Origin: Archangium primigenium
GTDB taxonomy: Bacteria > Myxococcota > Myxococcia > Myxococcales > Myxococcaceae
DNA length: 64,000 nt
Direction: 5' to 3'
Assembly: GCF_016904885.1 (NCBI RefSeq)
Contig: NZ_JADWYI010000001.1
Coordinates: forward strand, 3,286,001 to 3,350,000
This document shows, piece after piece, positions 7,995 through 16,360 of the stretch; position 1 is the first letter of the stretch, and the number at the start of each line of letters is the position of its first letter. The notes beneath the pieces are model-generated. The model was given only the letters and a program-made list of their open reading frames with translations, did no database searches and had not been told where the DNA came from. Both the position numbers and the translations under genes were made by a program.

Positions 7995-9140
7995 TCAACC
8001 AACACTCGATGGGGGGAGCACGAGGGCGCCCGCGTCGAGCGCGGCCAGCAGGGCCTTGTGCATGGCGGTGCTCATGCCGAGCGCGGCGGCCTCCTCGGGG
8101 GTGCACCAGCGGGTGTCCTGGAAGGCCGGGGCCTGGGTGGGGCGGGTGGCGCCCGTCACGCGCAGCAGCCGGAGGGTCAGGGTGCGGTGGGTGAGCTGGC
8201 GGCGCACGACCCCGAGGGCGGGGCCCACGCGCACCGGGCTGCCGAGCGCCTGGGTCAGCCGGGCGGCGCACTCGGGCGCGGGGGTGTCGGCGTCCACCTC
8301 GGCGGCGGGCAGCTCCCAGAGTCCTCCGAACAGCCCCTTGTCGGCGCGCCGGACGAGGAGCAGTCGCCCCTCGTGCGCCCAGACGGCCACCGCGAGCGTC
8401 ATCTGTTTGGGGGCCGCGCGGACCTTGGCCGGGGGCAGCTCGCCCACGCGGCCGTGGCGGAAGGCCAGACACGCCTCGCGCACCGGGCACAGCAGGCACA
8501 GGGGGTTGTCCGGACGGCACACGGTGGCGCCGTGCTCCATGAGCGCCTGATTGAAGTCCCCGGGCCGCTCCCCGGGCACCAGCTCCGTGGCGAGCGCCCA
8601 CAGGCGTGCCTCGCGGACCCGGTCGCCGGGCACGCCTTCCACCTCGAAGAGCCGCGAGAGCACCCGGGCCACGTTGCCATCCACCAGGGGCGCGTCCTCC
8701 CCGAAGGCGATGGAGGCCACGGCCCCCGCCGTGTAGCGGCCGAAGCCGGGCAGGGTGAGCAGCTCGGCGGCGGTCGGGGGCAGGCGGCCGCCGAAGCGGG
8801 CGACGATCTCCTGGGCGGCCCGGTGCAGGTTGCGCGCGCGCGAGTAGTAGCCGAGGCCCCGCCACCCGGCGAGCACGTCCGCGAGCGGCGCGTCCGCCAG
8901 GGCCTCCACGGTGGGAAAGCGCTGGAGGAAGCGCTCCCAGTAGGGAATGACGGTGGCCACCTGGGTCTGCTGCAGCATCACCTCGCTGAGCCAGATGGCG
9001 TACGGGTCACGCGTGCGGCGCCAGGGCAGGTCCCGCTTCTGCTGGTCGTACCAGGCCAGCAGTCCGGCGCGCACGGACGCGCGGTGCTCGGGGGGCACGA
9101 GGGGCTCGGCGGAGAGGGATGCGCGCTTGCGGGGGCTCAT
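7995..9140 (-). CDS. mutY: A/G-specific adenine DNA glycosylase
   Basis: MutY removes adenine mispaired with 8-oxoguanine in base-excision repair. The 381-residue protein shows the catalytic Glu53 in LSEVMLQQTQ, the helix-hairpin-helix LPGFGRYTAGA, the catalytic Asp154 in VDGNVARV, and the four iron-sulphur cysteines C208, C215, C218 and C224 in the standard C-x6-C-x2-C-x5-C spacing. The C-terminal third is a NUDIX-like domain for 8-oxoG recognition. Its ATG overlaps the stop of the upstream short-chain dehydrogenase remnant as ATGA, so translation is likely coupled. All key residues are intact. Confidence 0.97.
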   Translation of the reverse strand: MSPRKRASLSAEPLVPPEHRASVRAGLLAWYDQQKRDLPWRRTRDPYAIWLSEVMLQQTQVATVIPYWERFLQRFPTVEALADAPLADVLAGWRGLGYYSRARNLHRAAQEIVARFGGRLPPTAAELLTLPGFGRYTAGAVASIAFGEDAPLVDGNVARVLSRLFEVEGVPGDRVREARLWALATELVPGERPGDFNQALMEHGATVCRPDNPLCLLCPVREACLAFRHGRVGELPPAKVRAAPKQMTLAVAVWAHEGRLLLVRRADKGLFGGLWELPAAEVDADTPAPECAARLTQALGSPVRVGPALGVVRRQLTHRTLTLRLLRVTGATRPTQAPAFQDTRWCTPEEAAALGMSTAMHKALLAALDAGALVLPPSSVG

Positions 9141-9655
9141 GGCGCCCTCGCGGGATTGGCGATGCGGCGGGCCACGGCATCGAAGAGCCCGGGCGCGAGC
9201 CGGTTGGCGAGCACCATGAGTCGGCCGGGCAGGGTGAGCTGCGCGCCCGGCGCCCGCGCGCGCAGCAAGGGCAGCGCCGCCTGGGTGACCCGCACGAGGG
9301 CGAAGAAGTTGACCTCGAACACCTGCCGCAGCTGCGCCTCGCTGAAGCCCTCGACGGGACCGTAGAGCCCGAGCCCCGCGTTGTTCACGAGGACATCCAG
9401 CCCCCCGAAGGCCGCCCGCGTCTCGTGGAGGAGCCGCGCCACGTCGTCCTCGCGGGTGACGTCACAGCGCACGGCGAGTGCGCGCCCGCCCCGGGCCTCC
9501 ACCTCCCGCGCCACGTCCCGCAGCGCGGACTCCCGGCGGGCGGCGAGCAGCACCTGGGCACCCCGGGCCGCGTACGCGAGCGCCGTCGCCCGGCCAATGC
9601 CACTGGAGGCGCCGGTGATGAGCGCGACCCGTCCCTGGAAGTGTGCGGATGCCAT
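9137..9655 (-). pseudogene. Short-chain dehydrogenase lacking the catalytic segment
   Basis: The 172-residue product has a normal SDR N-terminal Rossmann half: the NAD(P) loop TGASSGIG, a CDVTREDD segment and NNAG. After TQAALPLLRARAPGA it jumps directly to LTLPGRLMVLANRLAPGLFD, which looks like the usual C-terminal tail. SDRs of this type are about 250-270 residues, so roughly 80-90 residues carrying the catalytic Ser and YxxxK are missing in frame. It therefore cannot be a normal oxidoreductase. It may persist because its stop is translationally coupled (ATGA) to mutY. The start at 9655 gives the standard N-terminus. Confidence 0.75.
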
Positions 9656-9771
9656 GAAGGCGCGCACCATAGCGGCTCGTTCCGAGGGGTGAAGGACCTG
9701 GCGGGGTGTGTCTGCCCGCCTGTCCCTCTTGCGGCGTGACCAAGCCCCTGATCTAGGATGCGTGTCCTTCC

Positions 9772-10719
9772 ATGCCGCGCGCGTTCACCAACGACTTCTC
9801 CTGGTCCAAGAGCCGTCACGAAAAGCTCCAGGAGTGCTCCCGGGCCTACTACCTGTACTACTACCGCTCGTGGGGAGGGTGGGGCGCGGGCGCGCCGAGC
9901 GACGTGCGCGAGCTGTACCTGCTCAAGAAGCTGGGCAACCGCTTCACCTGGGCGGGCAGCATGGTGCACGACTCCTTGCGCGACGCGCTGCTCGACTGGC
10001 GCGCGGGGCGCGAGGTGGTGCCCGAGAAGGTGGTGGACAGGGCCCTGTCCACCATGCGCGACGACTTCCGCTTCTCGCGGGGCAAGTCCTACCGGACGCA
10101 GAAGGGCCGCAAGGCGTTCAGCGGGCTCGTGGAGCACGAGTACAACGAGCCCCTGCCGGACGAGGCCTGGAAGCAGAACGCGGAGACGGTGCGCACGGCG
10201 CTCGACTGGTTCTTCCAGTCGCGCTGGCCAGCGCTCGCGCGGGGCCTCAAGCCCACCCAGTGGCTGGAGGTGGACGCGGGCGCGGAGTTCTCCTCGTTCT
10301 CGCTGGACGGGGTGAAGGTCTTCGCCATCCCCGACTTCGCCTACGTGGACGCGGACGGCGCGCCCGTGGTGGTGGACTGGAAGACGGGCAAGATGCGCGA
10401 GGGCTATGACGAGCAGGTGCTCGGCTACGCGCTCTACGTGTCGATGCGCTACCGGCTGCCCCTCGAGAAGGTGCGCGCCTCGCTCGTGTACCTCAACGAC
10501 GGGGTGGAGCATCAGGTCCAGGTGGACGAGAACGCCGTGGCGGGCTTCAAGGAGCGCTTCGCCCAGAGCGTGGCGCGCATGCGCGGCCTGCTCGCGGATC
10601 CCGCCACCAACACGCCCAAGGACGAGTCCGCCTTTCCTCAATCCGACAACGCCGCCGTGTGCGCGCGCTGCGTCTTCCGCCGGCCCTGTGGCCGCGAGGC
10701 CGCCGTGCGGGCCGCCTGA
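9772..10719 (+). CDS. PD-(D/E)xK nuclease with Cas4/AddB-type cysteines
   Basis: The 315-residue protein is a RecB-family nuclease domain standing alone. The active-site core is AIPDFAYVDADG...VVDWKTGK (Asp, then Asp-x-Lys), preceded by a His-containing helix (GSMVHDSL). Cys22 in LQECSRAYY and C297, C300 and C306 (CARCVFRRPC) have the spacing of the 4Fe-4S cluster in Cas4 and AddB nucleases. It probably acts on DNA as a nuclease in repair or defence, but no cas genes or helicase partner lie beside it. The start at 9772 is close to a divergent gene; the end faces a convergent gene 12 bases away. Confidence 0.82.
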   Translation: MPRAFTNDFSWSKSRHEKLQECSRAYYLYYYRSWGGWGAGAPSDVRELYLLKKLGNRFTWAGSMVHDSLRDALLDWRAGREVVPEKVVDRALSTMRDDFRFSRGKSYRTQKGRKAFSGLVEHEYNEPLPDEAWKQNAETVRTALDWFFQSRWPALARGLKPTQWLEVDAGAEFSSFSLDGVKVFAIPDFAYVDADGAPVVVDWKTGKMREGYDEQVLGYALYVSMRYRLPLEKVRASLVYLNDGVEHQVQVDENAVAGFKERFAQSVARMRGLLADPATNTPKDESAFPQSDNAAVCARCVFRRPCGREAAVRAA

Positions 10720-10731
10720 GCGCGCGTCGGC

Positions 10732-12054
10732 TCAGTCGCGCGAGGGCGGCGGCGGGGTGCTCGCCCGGGGCGGCAGGTGGATGCGGACCTGCTTCACCCG
10801 ACGGGCCGAGGCCTCCGTCACCTCGAGCACGGTGCCGTCGGTCAGGGTGAAGCGCGCGCCGCTGGTGGGGATGGAGCCCGCCATGGAGGTGCACAGGCCG
10901 CCCACGGTGGTCCAGGTGTCCCCCTCGGGCAGCTCCACCGTGTCCAGGGCCCGGTTGAGCTCGCGGATGGGCAGCAGGGCGTCCACCACCACGGTGTCGT
11001 TGGACTCGTGGTGGATGGAGTCGTGGGGCGTCTCGTGCTCGCTCGCGATGGTGCCCACCAGTTCCTCCACCAGGTCCTTCATGGTGACGAGGCCGGCGAG
11101 CCCTCCCTGCTCGTCCACGACGATGGCGAGCTGGATGCGCCGCGCCTGCATCTGCTGGAGCGCGTCCAGGGCCCGCATGGTCTCGGGCACGAAGTAGGCC
11201 GGACGCAGTACATCCTCCAGGAGGATGAGCTGCTGCTCGAGCGCGAAGGACAGCAGATCCTTGGCCACCACGTAGCCGATGATGTGGTCGACGCTGTCCT
11301 CGAACACGGGCATGCGGCTGTGCCCCTCTTCCAGGAGCACCCGCCGCACGTCCTCGGGAGTGGAGTGCCGCCGGATCGCCACCACGCGGGTGCGCGGCAC
11401 CATCATGTCCGTCACCACCAGGTCCGCCAGGTCGAACGCCCGCGAGGCGATCTCCCCGCTGCGCGGATGCAGGCCGCCGCTGCGGGCCGCTTCCTCCACG
11501 AGCTGCTGCAGCTCCTCGGGGGACAGGCGCGACTCGGTGAAGGACGTCTTGTCCCCGAAGAAGCGCAGCACCAGGTTGGAGCTGAACGTGAGCAGCCACA
11601 CCACGGGCTTCATCAGCCGCGACAGGCCCCGGAGCGGCGGCCCGATGAGCAGGGCGTAGCTCTCCGAGTAGCGCAGGGCGAGCGACTTGGGCACCAGCTC
11701 CCCGAGCACGAGCGACAGGTAGGAGACGAGGCCCACCACCAGCGCGAAGGCGATGGTCTCGGCGCGCTCCGGCGGCAGTCCGAGTTCCTGCAAGGGCGGG
11801 CTGAGCCGCTGGGCGATGGACGCGCCACCGAACGCCGCCGCCGTGGAGCCCACCACGGTGATGCCGATCTGCACCGTGGCGAGGAAGCGCTCGGGGTTGT
11901 CCCGGAGCGCCTGCACCGAGCGCGCCGCGGTGCTGCCCTGGTCGATCAGCTCCTGGAGCCGCGTCTTGCGGATGGAGATGAGCGCGAGCTCCGCGCCCGC
12001 GAAGACGCCATTGGCGAAGACGAGCAGCAGGATGATGGCGAATTCGGTGAGGAT
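10732..12054 (-). CDS. Hemolysin-family DUF21/CBS transporter-like protein; AUC start suspected
   Basis: The protein (about 440 residues) has an N-terminal DUF21 (CNNM-type) membrane domain, a CBS pair around VVTDMMVPRTRVVAIRR and a C-terminal CorC_HlyC domain. Family members are linked to magnesium or cobalt efflux and membrane stress. The frame is open to a stop at 12106-12108 but contains no ATG, GTG or TTG before 11916, and starting there would delete the first membrane helix (FAIILLLVFANGVFAGAEL). A perfect AGGAGG lies at 12061-12066, followed by two AUC codons (12057 and 12054); the second has ideal 6-base spacing and is used here. A sequencing error or frameshift is the alternative. 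Confidence 0.8.
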   Translation of the reverse strand: MLTEFAIILLLVFANGVFAGAELALISIRKTRLQELIDQGSTAARSVQALRDNPERFLATVQIGITVVGSTAAAFGGASIAQRLSPPLQELGLPPERAETIAFALVVGLVSYLSLVLGELVPKSLALRYSESYALLIGPPLRGLSRLMKPVVWLLTFSSNLVLRFFGDKTSFTESRLSPEELQQLVEEAARSGGLHPRSGEIASRAFDLADLVVTDMMVPRTRVVAIRRHSTPEDVRRVLLEEGHSRMPVFEDSVDHIIGYVVAKDLLSFALEQQLILLEDVLRPAYFVPETMRALDALQQMQARRIQLAIVVDEQGGLAGLVTMKDLVEELVGTIASEHETPHDSIHHESNDTVVVDALLPIRELNRALDTVELPEGDTWTTVGGLCTSMAGSIPTSGARFTLTDGTVLEVTEASARRVKQVRIHLPPRASTPPPPSRD

Positions 12055-12143
12055 GATGCCCCTCCTGGGCTGGACCCCGGTGGGGCCGGACGCGCGAGGA
12101 GGGGTCTACTACGGCGGGCGAGGATGTCCACCGCCTCGGTGGG

Positions 12144-13004
12144 CTAACGTGCCACCGACAACCGACGCACCACCACGCCCGCGGCGTTCATGCCGAACAC
12201 GGAGGTGACGAAGGCCACGCTGCCGTCGATCTGCGTGCGCTTCTCGCAGGTGTGGAAGTCGTTGTCGTTGGGGCACACGCACGTGAAGCCGTCGTCCGCG
12301 TCGTAGCGCAGGGACAAGGGCTGGCGCCGCGTCTCGATGGAGTATACGGCGGTGATGCCCGTGGGCCGGTCGGTGTTCACGTTGTACTTGCGCTTGAGCA
12401 GCTTGCGGATGTCCTTGGCGAAGGGATCCATGTGCGTCTCGCACAGGTCCTCCACGCGGATGGCGGTGGGATCCAGGCGACCCGCGGCGCCCATGGAGCT
12501 GACCACCGGGATGCCCAGGCTCACGCAGCGGTGCAAGAGGTGCAGCTTCGCCTTCACGTTGTCGATGGCGTCCACCACGTAGTCGTAGCTGCCCGGCGAC
12601 AGGAGCTGATCCGCCAGCTCGTCGCGGTAGAACTCGCGCACGGACTGCACCTGGACGTCCGGGTTGATGTCCTTGCAGCGCTGGGCCATCAGCTCCGCCT
12701 TGGGCTTGCCCACCGTCTTCACGGTGGCGTGCAGCTGGCGGTTGGAGTTGGTGACGCACACGGTGTCGAAGTCCACCAGGGTGAGCTGGCCCACGCCGCT
12801 GCGCACCATGCCCTCGGCGGCGTAGCTGCCCACGCCGCCCAGGCCGAACACCACCACCCGCGCCGCGGACAGGCGCTCCATGGCCGGGTCTCCGAGCAGG
12901 CGACCGGTCCGGTCGAAGCGCCGGTGCAACTTGAAGGGCTTGGGCTCCACGGACGGCGTCACGGGAGGGACAAGGGTCTCGGGAGCGGGGGGCTGCGGTT
13001 CCAT
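12144..13004 (-). CDS. tcdA: tRNA threonylcarbamoyladenosine dehydratase
   Basis: TcdA is a ThiF/E1-like ATP-dependent enzyme that cyclises N6-threonylcarbamoyladenosine at position 37 of tRNAs. The 286-residue protein has the adenylate-binding loop VFGLGGVGSYAAE, the acidic strand LTLVDFD, the CVTNSNRQ segment and the DAIDNVKAK region, all typical of the family. The C-terminal part contains a CxC and further cysteines. The ATG at 13004 has a GAGG site five bases upstream. A Pro-rich stretch of about 20 residues precedes the domain. It lies in a same-strand series tatD-tcdA-DUF21/CBS with short gaps, probably an operon. Confidence 0.92.
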   Translation of the reverse strand: MEPQPPAPETLVPPVTPSVEPKPFKLHRRFDRTGRLLGDPAMERLSAARVVVFGLGGVGSYAAEGMVRSGVGQLTLVDFDTVCVTNSNRQLHATVKTVGKPKAELMAQRCKDINPDVQVQSVREFYRDELADQLLSPGSYDYVVDAIDNVKAKLHLLHRCVSLGIPVVSSMGAAGRLDPTAIRVEDLCETHMDPFAKDIRKLLKRKYNVNTDRPTGITAVYSIETRRQPLSLRYDADDGFTCVCPNDNDFHTCEKRTQIDGSVAFVTSVFGMNAAGVVVRRLSVAR

Positions 13005-13031
13005 GGGGACCTCTATAACGCGACCGCCTCC

Positions 13032-13829
13032 CTACCGCGAAGGGGTGGGGAAGGCTTCCCGGAAGAAGCGGCGGGCGTTCTCGGTCGTCCGCTGGGCGAG
13101 CACCTCCACCGGTTCGCCCAGCACCCGGGCCATGCCCTCGAGCACCCGGGGCAGGTAGCCCGGCTCCGAGCGCTGGCCCCGGTGGGGCGTGGGGGCCTGG
13201 TCCGGCGCGTCCGTCTCCACCATGAGCCGCTCGGGGGGAATCACGCGCAGGGCGTCCAGGGGCTTGCGCGCCTCGGCCCAGGTGACCGGGCCCGCGAAGG
13301 AGAAGTGGCAGCCCTTCTGGATGTAGAAGCGCGCCAGGTCCACGCCCCCTCCATAGCTGTGCATCAGGATGCCCGCCTCGGGCAGGGGCTCGTGCTTGAG
13401 CAGGTCGATGAGCGCCGGGTGCGCGCGAAAGCAGTGCATGAGCACCGGCAGGTCGTGCTTGCGCGCCAGCGCCAGGTGGCCCCGGAGCACCGCCACCTGC
13501 CGCTCCATGGGCGCGCCCGCGGCCGAGGGGCCATCCAGGCCACACTCGCCCACCGCGATGGCGCCGCCGCGCGCGAGCAGCGCGTCCAGGCGCTCCAGGT
13601 GCGCTCCGTCTTCCTCGGGAGGCAGGTGGGGCAACATCTGCGGATGGATGCCGAGCCCCACCTGGAGCCGGGGCTCCGCGCGGGACATGGCACCCAGGGG
13701 CTCCCAGTTGTCCGGTCCCACACCGGGCACGAGGATGCCGTGCAGGCCGGCGGCCCAGGCGCGCGCGAGGACGTCCTCGCGATCCGCGTCGAACCGTGAC
13801 GCGTCGAGGTGGCAGTGGGTGTCAATCAT
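13032..13829 (-). CDS. tatD: TatD-family metal-dependent DNase
   Basis: The 265-residue protein is a TIM-barrel amidohydrolase-like DNase/3'-exonuclease. Metal-binding motifs are DTHCHLD at the N-terminus, GECGLD (usually GEIGLD) in the middle, LMHCFRAHP, MHSYGG and ETDAPDQAP near the end. Such cytosolic enzymes take part in DNA repair and turnover. The ATG at 13829 begins directly at MIDTHCHLD, the normal start; longer frames would overlap the divergent promoter region. It is followed 27 bases later by tcdA. Confidence 0.9.
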   Translation of the reverse strand: MIDTHCHLDASRFDADREDVLARAWAAGLHGILVPGVGPDNWEPLGAMSRAEPRLQVGLGIHPQMLPHLPPEEDGAHLERLDALLARGGAIAVGECGLDGPSAAGAPMERQVAVLRGHLALARKHDLPVLMHCFRAHPALIDLLKHEPLPEAGILMHSYGGGVDLARFYIQKGCHFSFAGPVTWAEARKPLDALRVIPPERLMVETDAPDQAPTPHRGQRSEPGYLPRVLEGMARVLGEPVEVLAQRTTENARRFFREAFPTPSR

Positions 13830-13963
13830 CGGAAAGGTCCCCGGGCGGCACGTGGGTGGGTCGTTCATCCCGCGACATCGGGTGGAATGTAGGCGCGTAT
13901 TGCTCCGGCCCAAGCCCGCGAAGTGGCCTAACTAGCCCCCGGCTGGCTTCGGAGAGGGTGCAT

Positions 13964-15442
13964 ATGACCAAGCGGAATGTCGTGATCGCGCTCATGGGAG
14001 CGCTGGCGATGGTGGCGACCGGGTGTTCCAAGGAGTGCGAAACCGCCGCCGACTGTAGCGACAAGGGCAGCGCCGGTGCGGGCAAGCAGTGGACGTGCAG
14101 CGCCAACGCATGCGTGGCCTCGGATGTCACGACGCCCCCCACCGAGACGCCCGACGCGGGCACGGGTACGCCCGACGCGGGCACGGGCACCCCGGACGCC
14201 GGGAGCGGGGACGCGGGAACGCCGCCTCCCGCGGGCGACATGACGATCGCCGAGGACGGCGACTGCTCCACCACGGCGAGCTGCATGGCGGGGCTCTACT
14301 GCGAGGCCCAGAAGTGCAAGCCCCTGCACCTGGTGGTGACCGAGCGCGTGGGCAGCGGCGGGTCCACCACGGACAGAGCCGTGGTCGTCTACTACAAGAC
14401 CCCGGGCGCCGGCACGGCCACGCCTCCCTCCGCGGCGACGACCCTGAGCCAGGACACCTCGGGCACCAGCCGCTTCCCGCGCTGGAACCGCGAGGGCACC
14501 GCGGTGGCCTTCGAGAACACGGGCGCCGACAGCACCGTGGCGCTCTGGAGCCGGCCCGTTCCGTTCGGCACCGCCTCCCAGACGCAGCTCACCACGGCCG
14601 CGGCCGCGGGCACCTCCGAGTTCCGCTACATGGAGTGGGCGCCCTCCAAGAACATCGCCTGGGCCAAGACGGCCGGCGGGTCCACCACGGGCATCTCGTA
14701 CATCGAGGGCACGGGCGGCACGGTGCAGGCGGCCACCGCCAACGGCGTCTTCCCGTCCTGGGCGGGTGACGGCAACAGCTTCGCCTACAGCGCCAACGGC
14801 CAGGGCCTGAAGAACCGCTCCTTCACCACCGGCGCCGACGGCGTCATCACCGGCCCGAGCGCCACGGCCGAGCAGCCCATGCACAACCAGAAGAACGACG
14901 TGCTCATCTACCTGGATGCCAAGGGCGAGACGGAGAACATCGGCGGCACGACGTACCTGACGGGCCTCTACAGCTTCGCTCCGGGCGGGACCGAGAAGAA
15001 GCTCGTCGGGGCGCGCACCGAGAGCACCGAGGCCGCGGGCGAGGTGAAGTCCTTCATCGCCAACCACACCTTCTCGCCCACCGGCACGCACCTGGCCTAC
15101 GTGCGCGTGTACTACTACAAGCCCACCGTGGGCTCGGTGGTGCTCTGCAACGGCAGCAACTGCGGGGGCCGCCAGGGCAACGTCGTCTTCGTCCACACCA
15201 TCGACGACACGGGCACCGCGGGCGCGGAGATCGAATTCGCCAACGAGGCGACCCTGCCGTCCTTCTCGCCGGACGGGTACTTCCTCGCCTACGTCTCCGG
15301 CAGCCGCCTGCAGGTGCAGAAGCTCAACCCGGCGGGCACCGACGCCGCCACCCTCAAGGATGGCGCTCCGCTGAGCCACACCTGGGGCACGCTCCAGACC
15401 AACCGGGGTGATGACCACCGGCCGCGCTGGCAGCCGCGCTAG
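13964..15442 (+). CDS. PD40/TolB-like beta-propeller lipoprotein
   Basis: The 492-residue product has a lipoprotein signal (MVATGC lipobox), then a Cys-rich segment resembling a small EGF/Dickkopf-like knot, a Thr/Pro/Asp/Ala/Gly tandem repeat linker, a second Cys cluster, and a propeller of WD40-like PD40 repeats (PRWNREGTAVAF, FSPTGTHLAYV, PSFSPDGYFLAYV). Such proteins sit in the periplasm or on the outer membrane and usually bind partners. A GAGAGGG site precedes the ATG at 13964. No enzymatic motif is seen. A strong hairpin follows the gene. Confidence 0.78.
   Translation: MTKRNVVIALMGALAMVATGCSKECETAADCSDKGSAGAGKQWTCSANACVASDVTTPPTETPDAGTGTPDAGTGTPDAGSGDAGTPPPAGDMTIAEDGDCSTTASCMAGLYCEAQKCKPLHLVVTERVGSGGSTTDRAVVVYYKTPGAGTATPPSAATTLSQDTSGTSRFPRWNREGTAVAFENTGADSTVALWSRPVPFGTASQTQLTTAAAAGTSEFRYMEWAPSKNIAWAKTAGGSTTGISYIEGTGGTVQAATANGVFPSWAGDGNSFAYSANGQGLKNRSFTTGADGVITGPSATAEQPMHNQKNDVLIYLDAKGETENIGGTTYLTGLYSFAPGGTEKKLVGARTESTEAAGEVKSFIANHTFSPTGTHLAYVRVYYYKPTVGSVVLCNGSNCGGRQGNVVFVHTIDDTGTAGAEIEFANEATLPSFSPDGYFLAYVSGSRLQVQKLNPAGTDAATLKDGAPLSHTWGTLQTNRGDDHRPRWQPR
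14147..14222 (+). repeat. Tandem TPDAGTG-coding repeat
   Basis: About three copies of a 21-base unit coding TPDAGTG/TPDAGSG, with a fourth degenerate copy, form a flexible linker between the two Cys-rich segments of the lipoprotein. Such linkers are common in myxobacterial surface lipoproteins. Confidence 0.8.
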
Positions 15443-15472
15443 CCCTTCCACGAAGAAGTGGCGGTGGATGTC

Positions 15473-15510
15473 CGACACCCGCGCTCCGGAGTTCCGGGGC
15501 GCGGGTGTCG
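15473..15510 (+). terminator. Strong hairpin terminator
   Basis: A 17-bp stem with a single G-U pair and an AGTT loop (arms 15473-15489 and 15494-15510) starts 30 bases after the propeller lipoprotein gene. There is no long T-tract. Position and strength suggest transcription termination. Confidence 0.7.
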
Positions 15511-15615
15511 TCGTTCGGGGCGGGGTGCGCAAGGACTTGCCTCCCCGCGCGAAGCGACGTACGCAGTCGCCCGCGCGCGGGCCTCTTCCTGGCCAGGGCT
15601 CGCCGGAGGTCACCC

Positions 15616-15882
15616 ATGAAGCTCCACGCCCTGTGCTGTGTGCTGGTCTTGTCCGCGTGCGCGAGCGTGACGTCGTCGGCGGGAGGGCCGGGAGCGTCCC
15701 TGCGGGCGTCGGCGCGGGCGGGGGACGTGGGGACGAGCGAGGCGGTGCTCTCCGAGCCGGTGCGACTGGAGTCGCCCGCGGGGACCTTCCTCGTGCATCC
15801 CAACAACGCCCAGGACTTCAAGCGGCTGCTGGCGGGCGAGCCCACCCAGCAGCAGTACTACTCCATCAGCGACGTGCCCTGA
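15616..15882 (+). CDS. Small putative lipoprotein
   Basis: This 88-residue protein has a short signal peptide with a clear lipobox (LSAC) and a mature part of about 70 residues with no recognised domain. A GGAGG site lies seven bases before the ATG at 15616. The mature part ends in a polar QQQYYSISDVP. Codon use is like the neighbours. The final codons form half of a perfect inverted repeat shared with the convergent gene. Confidence 0.65.
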   Translation: MKLHALCCVLVLSACASVTSSAGGPGASLRASARAGDVGTSEAVLSEPVRLESPAGTFLVHPNNAQDFKRLLAGEPTQQQYYSISDVP

Positions 15883-15894
15883 CGCTCAGGGCAC
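15874..15894. terminator. Hairpin made from the stop regions of two convergent genes
   Basis: GTGCCCTGA (15874-15882) and its exact reverse complement (15886-15894) are separated by three bases. Each arm is the last Val-Pro-stop of one of the two convergent genes. It is likely a shared bidirectional terminator. Confidence 0.65.
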
Positions 15895-16125
15895 CAGCAC
15901 GATGCGCCGACCCAGCACCCGCTCCATCTGGGGCGAGGTGACGAGCTTGAGCACTTCCAGGGACTCGCCGGCCGCCGTGTCGTAGGCCGCCGCGATGAGG
16001 TCGCCCAGGGTCAGGTTCGCCGGGGCCGCGCGCCGCGTGGTGCGCCGCATGGCCGGCATGACGCGCCGTCCCTGCCGCTGAATCTTGCCGCCGCTCTTCT
16101 GGGTCGTCGTCGTCGTCCTGGCCAT
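15886..16125 (-). CDS. Small basic hypothetical protein
   Basis: I do not recognise this 79-residue protein. The first 35 residues are strongly basic and Thr-rich; the rest (LTLGDLIAAAYDTAAGESLEVLKLV) looks like two helices that could form a small DNA-binding or oligomerising unit. The ATG at 16125 has an excellent GGGAGGA site, which supports real translation. It is convergent with the small lipoprotein gene and separated by three bases. Upstream, a 235-base gap divides it from the DHH gene. Confidence 0.6.
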   Translation of the reverse strand: MARTTTTTQKSGGKIQRQGRRVMPAMRRTTRRAAPANLTLGDLIAAAYDTAAGESLEVLKLVTSPQMERVLGRRIVLVP

Positions 16126-16360
16126 GTTGTCCTCCCACCGTCACCGTGTGTTCGACGCGGATCGCGGAGGAACGTTTCTGCATGCGGTGTGCCAGGGGCT
16201 CGTCTGGCTGCCCCCTACGGGATTCCAAGGACTTGGGGTGAGCAGTGGCCCGCCCTGGAGGGCAGGATTCCAAACTTCGTTCAATTTTCGAGGCCTGGAT
16301 GGCTCGTTTCGTCGAGTCTTTTCGTACACACCCCCGGGGGCCGTGGGGTAAGGGCGACCC

